Part shown: in pieces, positions 26,001 through 38,000 of the stretch
Layout of the letters: the number at the start of each line of letters is the position of its first letter
How positions within the stretch are numbered: the first letter of the stretch is position 1
From: Dasyornis broadbenti
Lineage: Eukaryota; Chordata; Aves; Passeriformes; Dasyornithidae
Assembly (NCBI GenBank): GCA_013397935.1
Contig: VZRN01004257.1
Location: forward strand, 1,027,910-1,091,909
DNA: 64,000 nucleotides
Direction: 5' to 3'
The notes under the pieces: generated by a model
What the model was told of the DNA's origin: nothing
Databases searched by the model: none
What the model saw: the letters and a program-made list of their open reading frames with translations, nothing else
Made by a program: the position numbers and the translations under genes

Positions 26001-29000
26001 CTTCCTGGAATGCGCCTGTGGGATGGGGCTTGCTTCATTCAGCACAACCCTGTGACTGCTCTCAACAGAGAAAGTGAATAGGAGAGCAACCAGAGATGGT
26101 TTAAAACAGGGCAGGTCCTGCTTTCTGTGAGCAGGCTTCTGGAATAACCCCCCTGCGCACTAATCCACAGAATGGATGCTGGAGATGTTAAAGAATCCAG
26201 GTAGGAGCGCAGCTGTGCACAGACTTCACGTTCATGTGATCGTGTCATGGAGCTGCGACAGCTTTGTACTGATTTGCAGGTCATTGCTGAGGGCTCTGTT
26301 CTGAATTGATTGCTGATTGGTGGTGGAATTGATGGATAAACCCACAGATAAAAGGTTGGTTCACAAAAACCCAGATGTTGGGTGGTTTTTGCACGTGTCA
26401 AAACGTGTGTGTGGAGAATTACGAGCAGTGCCAGGCCCAGCCGTGCACCAGGGTTGGTTCTCTCGTGTCCTGGTGCCGTGGATGTGGCCCCAGTGTTCCA
26501 GAGAAACTGCCTCCAAGTGAGAGATCACTTTGTTCGTTCAAACACTGGTATTTCCACTTTGAATTGTGTGATAGTTCTGTGGTTTGGATTCTGGTCCTCT
26601 AAGACTGACAGATTTAGGTTAGAGTCCCTGTGGATCCTACTGTCAGAGAATGCAGATTGAATTTTCAGGTTATGATCTTTATTTACTGCTCTTGTTCCAC
26701 ATTACCTCCTAGGGGCATCATAGAGATTAAAGAAAATTTATGGGTTGTATCAGATTGCAGTATTATGATTAGATAATAAAAGCATCAGTTTTCCAAAGAA
26801 AGAAAAAGGAACAAGCTTGCCATTTGTTCAGCGGGGCAGAAGTTGAAAATTGAGTAATTCAGTCAATTCTGCTTGGTCACCATCTTTCAGCAGAGTTTGG
26901 AATATCCTAGGCAAAGCATATTTCACTCTTGTTTGCAAGCAAAAGCTGGAAGTGAGCTGTGAGTCATTTTAGAATTAAATCCTTTCCTAAAATTAAATTT
27001 GTGATCTGGAGACCTAAGCCAGAAACAACAGCACTCTAAATGTTTCAGCAGTTGTACACACGTGCCTTCCCAGAGTTAATGCTGAGTTCTGCCCGTCACA
27101 GGACAGGGAATTTTCTTCCAGTGCATTTATACATCTGTAAGCCAGTCACATATGAAAACAATAACCAAGGAATAAGGAAAAAGTCAATAAGGAAATTTAT
27201 ATATAGCTGCTATTAAACTGGAGGAAAACAAATCATCTGTTGGGGTCGGTTTCACTGGGAAATCAATTGGAGCAGAGTTTTATTGTCATCTCTGCAGATC
27301 CTTCACGTTATTTGCTTGCACCTTTAATAGCCCAGGCCGAGGCGGTTCTTACGCTGGAGCCTAAGCTCCCTGAATCATTATGTTTGTTACCTTTTCAACA
27401 TCCACGTTCCCACTTGTCGCAAATGCTCCCTGACAGCACCGAGCGCTCCAAGTGCGTTTCCCCCTCTCAGCTCCAGGGAGTTTTCAAGGTTCCCACCGAG
27501 TGCTTGAAGCAGTGAGGCTGCAGCGCCAGACCAGTTCTAACCAGCTGAGGTGTAAAAATGCCTCTCTGTGCACTGCACGGGGCTGCTGGGGATAAATCTC
27601 TTCACGTATGTCCACACAAGCCTGAAGTTAATTATAACTTCACTTGTAGTCCGGTGAAGAAGTTATGAGTGCCAATACATTAATCAAAATATCAATAAAA
27701 ATATGAATTAAAAAATATCACCAAAACGGTATTAATTCATCTTCTTGGTCTAAAAAAGTACTCTCCTGATTTTACCTTTGAATGCATGTTTTCTAAAGGG
27801 CGAACTAATTTAACCTTTACTTTGCTGTTGATACTTTAATATACTTTTTTAAAACTTCAGTTAATCCTGAAAGGTTTCATGATGTCTCATTGTTTGCTAA
27901 CCCAGAGTGCAAACCTTGTTTTGTCAGTGGGAGCTGCAGATTTAAGACAGAAATTTCATTTTTAATTTTCAATTTAAGATAGAAAAATCACAGAAATTTG
28001 ATGAAAAATGCCTGTTCCAAATATTACGTATTTCTTTTCCTCTTTGTAGCCTGATTTTGAATTTGATCTCACCCTATTGGTGTTATTTAATTCTTTTCAG
28101 GAAACAGGAAACTCTTGGTTCTCTGTTCCTCATGTGGAAGACTAAAGACTGTGCATTGCTGAGCGTGGTGATGCCTTCACTGTTTAATGGTTTATAATGT
28201 TAACTTCCTTTAACTACATTTTTCTCTTCCCTACATTTTCAGGGACTTCCAGTTAAATGGTGAAATACAGTAACTGAGCTGCTCTGATGTTACAAAATGG
28301 AAATTAAGGCCGACTTCTGCTTAGGCACTATTTAGAACAGACTTTATTATTGTCTTTTGGGGGTGCATACAAAAAGAAATTAATTAAATGGTCCAAATGT
28401 CAAGTTATTTCTCCCAGCTGCACCCCAGCCCTGGGCTGGGGCCATATTCAGGTTACCTTAACTCTTACTGTATCTAAAATTCATTAATTGCAGTAGATTT
28501 AAGCATAGACTTGGAAGTTATCTGAACAAGGTAATTTCTTTAACTGGGCTCAAGACTTCTAACAGTTTCCAAACCCACCTGTCTGACAGCTATAGCAGAA
28601 ACCCCAAAAAAGAATGCATTAAGATTTAAAACCGTGGCAGTCCCTCTCCTCACTGACCAGCAAACACAGGTTTTGTGCTGGGAATTTTTTCCATTTTCTC
28701 TCACCTTGGTGTGGGATTAAAGGTGGCTGAAACATTGTGCTCCCCTGCTTATTTATCTCCCCTCCCTGTGCCCATGCAGTGGGATGCTGTCTGCTCCAGA
28801 CGCTCTGTGTGCCTGATTTCTGAGCAGCTTTGGGACCCCTGGGGATTGGAGAAGGTGTATGAATGTTTTATCATGTTATTGATAACTGCAGAGCAGATGT
28901 TTTCCAATAAACTGCTGTGAGATAAGTTACTGGTAGCATCTGCAGAGATGTGTGCAAATGAGCTCAAAATAATTAATACTGTGTTAGAAGAAAGCTTTTT

Positions 29001-32000
29001 TTTTTTTTTTTTTTTTTTTTGTTTTTTGTTTTAAAGTATATCTGTATTGGAGATTGTTTCAGCCTGCCCTGAGAATCTGTTAGAGCAAAATTACCATAAT
29101 TTATTAGGGGAAAAGCCATTTCTGTTAATCATATATTAATTATTCATAAAATCAGTATTAATTTTACCTTAAAGGGAAATGTTACCAGCTGGGTACTGGG
29201 TTTGATGATCTATTCACATACTTAAAAAAAAAAAAAAAAAGATAAATAACTTGACTTAAAAAGAAGACATAAAAATGACTTAGGAGAGCATAAAAGCAGC
29301 AAGTATGGATATATGAGTTCACATGGAGCTGGCTACAGCAGGGAAGTTCAGCCTGCTAAGCACTTTGTGTTTTGGCTCTGACATGGATTGTGGAATTCGA
29401 GGGGAATTGCTGAAGGATGTTTGTTACACAAAATCCTGCCCGCTTCCCCCTAATGCTTTTCACCTCTTCAAAAAACCCTCCAGCAACTGATTAGCTGAAA
29501 TTTTAGTAATTTCAATTCAGGATAAGTTCCTCCTGCTGGGAGAAAAAAAAAAAAAAAAAAAAAGAAAAAAATCAACTTTTTAATGTTTTGTGAACCATGG
29601 GAAAGGTGAAAGTGCTGTTCAGAGGAAGTGTTGAACCCAGAATGAACATGTAAGAGTGGATCCTCCACTCAATGAAAGGAGGATTTCAACACTGGAGTTA
29701 TTACTCAGGACAGGACTAGAAAGTATATTTTGCTAGAATTTTAGCAAAATGAAAAACAGAATGAAATTTCCAAAATTTATTTTAATTTTAACATTTCTTT
29801 TTTTTTCCTTTTTTTTTTTTTTTGTTTCCTTTTTTTTTTCTCCTGGCTATTGAAAGTCCCTTTTCAGAAATGAAAACCCAAACAGAAAGGGCACTGGCTA
29901 AAGCATGCAAATATGTAATGCCTCTAAAGTGCAGCCAGTTTTATATGAACAATAAAAGCTTCACAGCATCCAGCTGATATTAAATTGTTGAGATCAGCTA
30001 TAGAGCCTTTTTATTAGGATAGCAAATGTTGAACTTATAAACACATTTTATATACATGTTAAGATGAAAGGCTGTTTATTAGTAGAAGATTTTTTTTGAA
30101 ATGACAGTTACAACCTTCAGTGTGTGATGAGTAAGATGTAATCTGATGGCTCGTGGCCAAAGCCATGGAAGAGAAGCATTTGGAGCGGGAAGCCAACCCA
30201 AAAGAAACAAAACAACAACAACGAAAAATTTTAAAAATTGCTCAGTTATCAGTGAGTCCAGGAAACCCAGACCTGGTCTTGGAACAACTCATGGATCTGG
30301 GTGGTCTAAAGCTGAACCAGTGTTCAAGAATCTGAAGTAATTATGATTTTTTGTGTGTGTGTTTAACATTGATATTATTTCCAAGTCATGGGTGGCGGGT
30401 GAATTTGTGCCGTGTAATCAGCTGTCATGCCTAACCCTGATCAATGAATATTTAAAAATCACGTTATTTTGCAGTTTTTTATTCAAATTTCACCTTTTCA
30501 GAGAAATGTGGTGAAGGAGAAATGTGTATGGGAGCAATTTTTTTACCTGGAGAGCTTACAAAATAACGATGCCAAAGAGGCTGAGTTCCACTGACGGTTA
30601 TTCCCAGCCATGAATGCCGGGAGCTCCTTGTACTTAATGCATCCCAGCACCCTTTTAGGCTCTCATATCAAAATATTATCAGAGTTGTGCAGAGTCTGGT
30701 GATGATAACACCTCAGCATTAGAACAAATAGGCAGTGCTGCTGTTCTGCTCTGTGTTTCCGTACATTGAATGTATTTCCTTGCTTCCACTGTAGTAGCAG
30801 ATCAAAACCATCTGCTGCCTTGCCACCAGTCCCCCAGTGGAGGAGCAAATCTCAGCTCATTTTCCATGAGGCCAGGCTGCTCCGAGGCAGGAGTAGCAGG
30901 GCTGCAATCCAGCTGCTCACTGTTGATACGGGGCCAGACCTTTGCTCGGGAGTCGTTTAAATGGAAACCGCGCTGGCTGCCAAGAGCTGGAGCGGAGATA
31001 AACTCGCTTTGTTTCTCTCCCTCCCCTCCTCCCCACGCCCCCTCTGCAGCTCCGTCCCCCATCACGGTCATAAGGAAGGACAGGACATCCAGGAACAGCG
31101 TGTCCCTCTCCTGGCAGGAGCCCGAGCATCCCAACGGGATCATCCTGGACTACGAGGTCAAATACTACGAAAAGGTGGGAAGATCGAAGGGGAGGGCCTT
31201 TTTTCTCAGCATTGCTGGGATGGAATCGCTGCACCTTGCCTGTGTTAAGGATGCAGAAACACTCGGGTTCATTCAGTCTGCCTCAGTGGCAGTAAGTGTT
31301 GAAACTGCTCGGTTTTTGGTAATGAGAACGTCAGGAAATCGAAGTGAAATCATTGTGTCGTCTGCCAAATTCATCCCCAAGCACATCAGAACCAACACAA
31401 AGTGATGCAGTCAATATGAAATTCCTTTCATTCCTTTTTTTCCCTTGAGTAAAATTTGCTTAGTTCCTTCATGATGTCAGCGTTCATACACTCATCTACC
31501 AGCATCCATGTGCTCATGCTTCCCTGTGACACAAGCATCTTTTAATTTATTTATTGATATCTGTTTTTATCTATATATAATTTTATTATGAAAGTTCCTA
31601 CTTTTTATTAACAACTGAATTCTTCATAAATGGTAAGCAAATGACTAGAAATGAAAGAAAATGTGCCATTACATAGGTTCTGCTTTTTATTGACGTTGTC
31701 TTTTGTTAACAACTATTGATTTATACATCCTATAGAGAGCTATATTCAGAAAGAAAAAATCTTTGTATCAGAATGTTTTAGGAGATCTTACTGGTAGAGT
31801 TGAAAAGACCATCAATTTCTGTGAATATTGAGAAGTGGGGTATTAGCCATTTTTTGATAGATCAGAAAGGCCCTTTGATAGGTGTTTGATGTTGCTTTTG
31901 ATAGGCTTTGATAGGCTTTTGATATCGCTACTGGAGTTAACAAACTTTGGAAAAAAAGTCAGAATACAGGTTTAATTGAGCATTTACTAATTCTTTTCAT

Positions 32001-35000
32001 ATCTAATAATCAAGCTTATATTTCACACAAATCAGAGATGACATAGTGAAAATATCCTCTAACAAAATGCTGTTTAAAATACTCTATGAGTGTTCGGTTT
32101 ATCTTTAAAGTTTTCTCAGGGAGCTTTCCAGTGGCACAGTGCGGTGTTGATAATTCATGCCTGATCTTCAGCTGAAGAAAGAGGATCAGAAGGCTGTACA
32201 CCGAAGAGATGTACATGACCTGATTTTGGGAAGGGTTTATTGGTGAGCACTTGAACCTTCAAAAGGCCTTGGTAAAAATCTAAACACACCTTGTGCTAGT
32301 GATAAAGGGAGAAAAAGAAAGCATCTAAAACATTTCAGCACGGTCTCACTTAATGGAGCAGCATCCTGTGGACTTCCACTTTGTTTTATTTTTTTTAAAT
32401 TTCAGTATGGACAGGATCAATTTCAGATCCTGGACTCGAGAAGCAAAGAAGAACCAGCTCACACGTCAGATTGTCTTGATTTGTACGTCCTCAGTACAGA
32501 AAGGATGCAGGAATTATTTGTGATCTCTTTTTTTCCAAATTTCTTCTAAGGAAAGAGACACTTTTATTGTCTTTCAGCAAGCCTTGAAATAGCAATTCAC
32601 ATCACAAAGAACCTACACCTGAAAGATGCCACAACTCCAGCCTGGTTTGCACAGGCCAAGTTGATTTTCCAGTTGAAAAATTTGTGTTTCTTCTGAGACC
32701 TCCTTCTGACTGCTCTTGCTGCTCTTTGTTTTCCAAGAGCTGTGGCAGCTCCAGCTCCAGTCTCCCCAAGTGGAAGCCCTGGCCTGGGGAATTTTGTACC
32801 ACAGGATGGAGGATGTGGCACCCAGCTGTCTGTGCATCATGGAATCAGGGTGATGTGGTGGTTTAATCCCAGCTAAACCCCACGCAGCCACTCTCATTCC
32901 CATCCTGGTGGGATGAGGAGAGAACTGTCAGAGTAAAAGTGAGAAAACTCATTGTTTGAGGTAAGACACTTTAACAGGTAAAGCAAAACAAGGAATTCAC
33001 TCAGCACTTCCCAAGGGCAGGCAGTGCTCAGCCATTCCCAGGAGAGCAGGGCTCCATCGCCTGTCACGGTGACTTGGGAAGACAAACGCCATCACCCCGA
33101 ATATCCCCCTCTTCCTCCTTCTTCCCCAGCTTTACATGCTGAGCATGGTGCCATGTGGAATGGGATATCCCTGTGCTCAGCTGGAATCAGCTCTCCTGGC
33201 TGTGTCACCTCCCAAATCCTTGTGCTCAGCTGGGATCAGCTCTCCTGGCTGTGTCACCTCCCAAATCCTTGTGCTCAGCTGGAATCAGCTCTCCTGGCTG
33301 TGTCACCTCCCAGATCCCTGTGCACCCCCAGCCTCCTCACTGGCAAGGCAGTGGAAGAGGCCTTGACACTGTCAGCACTGCTCAGCAATAACAAAAATAT
33401 CTATATTATCAAACCTGTCTGTTTTCAGTGCAATTCCCAAAGCCACATCCTAGCTACTGTGAAGAAAATTAATTCTACCCCAGCCAAAAACAGCCCAGGT
33501 GATCTCTTGGGTTTTAGTTGCTCCAAAGGGAAAGGTTTTTTTTTTTTCCCCAGCTGTGTGCATTCAGTTAATTTTAATTAAATCACCAATAAGTTTTATT
33601 TGTGTTGGTTTGGGATGTTGTGATCATCTTTCTACAGCGCAATNGCTACTGTGAAGAAAATTAATTCTACCCCAGCCAAAAACAGCCCAGGTGATCTCTT
33701 GGGTTTTAGTTGCTCCAAAGGGAAAGGTTTTTTTTTTTCCCCAGCTGTGTGCATTCAGTTAATTTTAATTAAATCACCAATAAGTTTTATTTGTGTTGGT
33801 TTGGGATGTTGTGATCATCTTTCTACAGCGCAGTTGGGTTTTCTGTTGAGGAAAATTGCCATCCAGTGCTGTTGTGTGCACAGACAGAGCACGCAGCTCC
33901 TATTCCCACCAGGTGTATCCACTCTCATGGAGCAATTGGTTGTCATCAGACAGCTTTATAAGACAACCAGGCAGTCCCATGGGGCTGATCTTGCACATGT
34001 GTTTCTCCCCTTTGAAGTCTGTGATCAAGAGTTCACGTGCACCAGACAGTTTTCTTAAACCAGGGAGCCAAGTGCTTGACAATGGCAGCCAGACCATTTA
34101 GAGCAAAAGGCTTTTAAAAAAACCAACCTTCTGGCACCAGCGTTTTTAATGTGTGCTCTGCAGGCCCTTGGGGAGTCAGAAGCCTATTCCTCAGGGTTTA
34201 TGAGGGGGAAGAAAAAAAAGGCAAAGCAAATCTGTTGTTGTCAGGAGACTTTAATCTATGTATTTTTAAGCTTTGCAAATTATAGTAGATTCAAAACTCG
34301 TGCTCTGTCAAACTTAGCCGAGGCCAGAGCAGCTCATGCTGGACTGTTGCTCTTCATTCCTCCACCAAACACCTTTGGAAGATGCTGCTTTTCGGTCTGG
34401 GATCTCTAAGCATTCTTCCTTCCCTCCTTTTTTTAAAAAGACAGATTTCTTTACAAACTGGTCCGGTCCATTTTCTTTTCTGCTTCAGAAGTCATCTTGG
34501 TTGTGCTCATCAGGAAACCCCCTGAAAAGTGGCAAGTGCTCAGAAATAAATCCTTCACAGTTATCTGGGTGTTTCTCCTGGCAGTCATCTCTCTGTTTGC
34601 TGGTAGATGATTGATGCTGAGCCCTTCTTTTTCATCTGTTTCTTGGTTTCTGTTGATATGCCCTTTGCCATCGCTTAGAAATTAAAAAATAGAGCATTGA
34701 TAGAGTAATACAGGCCAGCCCAATTCTGTCACACGTCCTGTTCGTGACATTATTTTGCTAGGCTGTTCTTAAGGTACTTAGGATGTTACCAGAGATTTGG
34801 AATAAAAATAGAATGTCATGTGTCTAAATTATCTTATAGTCTTTCTAATGCATTATTGTCATAAAATACGTGGAATATATTCATTTTCTGCAAGGGTGGT
34901 TAATTAACCTATTCACTTGGAGTTTTTTCACCATTTACTCACTATTTATTATTTATCGCCCTTGTGTAGCCAAAAGAACAGCACTTCATATGTTCCTAAA

Positions 35001-38000
35001 GAAATTAACAGCTACAGTTTTAGGAAACTATTTTAAAATTTTGGAATGAATCAGAATGGCCTGGACTGGAAGGGAAGGGACCTTTAAGATCATCCAGTTC
35101 GAGCCCCCTGCTATAGGCAGGGACAAATTCCACAATCCCAGGTTGTCCAAAGCCCTGTCCAACCTGACCTGGAACACTTTATAGCATTATGAACTGAGGG
35201 GCAGTTTTTCAGAATCAGTGTTTGAAAAGGAATTGTATTTTTTTGTAAAAAAATTTTAGAGCCTGATTATGAGACCCCAGTAAATATTTATTCAAAACAT
35301 TTAAAAGAAATAAAACCTTCCTTCAGAGGGAGACCGTATGGAATTTCTAGGCATTTATTTTATGGTAGGCCATAGCATTTTATTTTAAGTTAATGGTACT
35401 AAATGGCACCTCAGTTGAGTTCATCCATATAATGCTGTGCTGAATTTTAAGTGTCTCAGCCATCAAAGTGCCTAAATAACAAAGCCATGCTTTTTCCTTG
35501 CACAAGCCCAAGATTTTGTTTCCTCCTTGTCCTTGTTCACATCATTATGTTCTCTTGAAGGAGTATCTTGTCATGTGAAGATACCGAAAAAAGCGCCATC
35601 CCTTAGGTACCACTCGTGAGCTATCAATTGTTTCCACGGAATGTGTGGCTCACAATTATGCCAACTAAATCACATGCACTTTATTAACGTGGAGGCTTCT
35701 GCAGACAATGAGTGAAATCCGGTTGCAGTCTCACACTGCTGAAATAGATTTGCTTTTGCCGTCATAGACATTGTGTGATCATTGGTTACAGCCAACACAG
35801 AGCTCTGCATTCTTTCTGAGGCTGAAAAAGTGCATTCAAATGCATTTTGTCGCTTTTAAACTCTTGTTATTCTGGGTTTGAGTGTAGGTAGGCCACAAAT
35901 ATTCCACGAGACTTGTAGGAAATGTCATATCCATCAAGAGTTCGCTTCTGGCGATAAGGGGAAGCAGTATCAGGACTGTGGCCTCCTCCCAGAAATGTGT
36001 AGTCAGGTTTTGGCCTCTCAAGTGTACACGAAGCTGATGGAAAAAAAAAAAATATTCTTCCTTATATAATATAAGCACTTTCTGTGCGTATCTGGAAAAG
36101 GTCATACCATTCACCCTTACTACTACTGCCACTATCAATTTAAAATGTCTCCAAAATATGGTTTTTGTAAAACATAGTATAAAAATTATAGAATGTCACT
36201 TGCAAATGTGACACTAACAGCAGTGGGATTTGCTTCCCAGCAAAGATTGTGTCTGGTAAACTATGCAGAAATATTCAGGAAGAAAATGCTTTGTGCATCC
36301 AAGTTCAAATTTATCCTCAAACAGCGTTTGGTTAAAGTTCTGCTTGGCAAAGACTGACTCTCCTTTTTGTGTATTCCTTCTGCTTTTGGCAGCCATGGCG
36401 CTGTATCTCTGAAGATTTGCTTTATCCCCAAGAAAGATAAACTCGGGCTTTTATGTGGTGTTGCACTGATTTGATTATTAGTAACATAAAAAATGACTTA
36501 CAAAATATGTGTGTAAAAAGCTTCCCATAAACTGAGATACCGTGACATCCTCCATACCGTTGTTTTAAAGGTTTATTTTCCAAGTTCCAATGTGGATTAT
36601 TAACAGACAGGGCCATGACTATATTTTCCCTTGCACGTATGTATCTGCACCAGAAGGAAATGTTTGCATTTCATAAAAGCAGCCTGAGGCGAGATCAAAA
36701 TGAATGTCCAGTCATGGCATACACAAAAGATGTTGTATTTTAAAGACGAGATTATTATGTCTTTGAAATTAAAATAGTTGCCTACATCCAACTGAATGAT
36801 GAGATAAGGAAAGCCTGCAAATTATAATACTAGGCCTTTGTTAGTTCAAAAATAAATAGTTTTACACAAGCCTGTTAGCCCTTTATAAAGAGTGTCTTCC
36901 TGTAAATTTGCTGCCCTGAATTTAGAACAGAGGACTTTTTAGAGGAGTATTGGGAAACTCTGAGGAGGTCCAACGCTGATTTCCTTTTTATTTTTAGCGT
37001 GCAAAGAAAATGGGCCATGGTAAACATTTTTATAGTCATTCTTTGAAGATTAGGTCCAGCTCACCCTTTCTGAGGTTTGGATTCTAGATGGTAACTTTTA
37101 GGCATGGGCTTAGCTGCTTTTTCTGGTTTCTTTTTTATTTCTTTTTTTTTTTTTCCTCTCTTTTTCTTTTTTTTGGTTTATTTTTTTTTTCTATTTTCCT
37201 TTCACTGTGATTTCTCCTGAGCACGATGTTGAATATTATGTGGAGGTTCTGGCGGTTCCCCCTAACTCTGGTGTAAACGTTTCTGTCTCTCTCCATCGAA
37301 GACTGCCAAGAGCAGGGCACTTAGGCTTCTTTAACACCAGAGTGAGCAGTTTCTGATGTTCACCCGCTAACCTAGAATATCCTGGCTTTATTCCTGCAGA
37401 CAGCGCAGCGGGGCAAACGCACTAAAACAACTCCAGTCACTTGAACTTTACGCGTGGAGGTGAAACGGCCTTGGCAACGCGTGTGTTGAGTATTTTCCAA
37501 ACCCCTGTGCCTCGTGCATTGGCGCTGCGGCGTTGTCAGAGCTGAAATGTCAGCCCCTCACCAGCTAATGCAATGCCATAAAACGTAATGAGAATTAGGT
37601 GAGACTCTCTGCATCCGACGGGCGTTCGCTCGGTCCCTGCGCTCGGCCGGCCGAAATTCAATGGGTGCAGTGTTTTGCAGAGTGTTCAAAGTAAAAGGAC
37701 ATCAGATGAAATCCCCACCACCTCCAGAATAAAAAAAAAAAAGTTCATGGTGGGGAACCTAAACAATTGAGATTCTCACAGTTTCCCACATGTGTGGCTG
37801 CTGGCCAAGGTGGTTTTTTTCTTCCCGAGACGGTTCCAGCTGCCATGTTTAGGAAGCCAAAAATGCTCTTTTGGTAGAAGATGGCTTTAGTAAAATAAGC
37901 AGTACCTCAGGCTCCAAATGCATGCTTAAATGTTAAGATTATGTGCTTACAGTGGGACTGAGACATACTTTTATCAGAATTAGCTTTTTACACAGTGAGA

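Larger units (their letters stand above)
17835..31049 (+). other. EPHA3: EPHA3 intron 5
   Basis: 13,215-base phase 1 intron, the longest fully contained here. It holds homopolymer tracts (A-rich 20114-20172, T25 at 28996-29020, A17 at 29224-29240, A21 at 29543-29563, T-rich 29800-29840) and moderately G/C-rich segments at 25440-26040 and 27330-27530. I recognised no exon, structural RNA or full transposable element; any conserved enhancer would need alignment to other birds. Confidence 0.88.

Noticed and set aside
33172..33318. CRISPR-like spacing of repeats
   Set aside because: Adjacent tandem units with no spacers, inside a retroviral LTR in a vertebrate intron.
33024..33581. 185-codon + strand ORF
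   Set aside because: It lies antisense within the solo LTR and the 49-base tandem repeats; the repetitive peptide just reflects the repeat.
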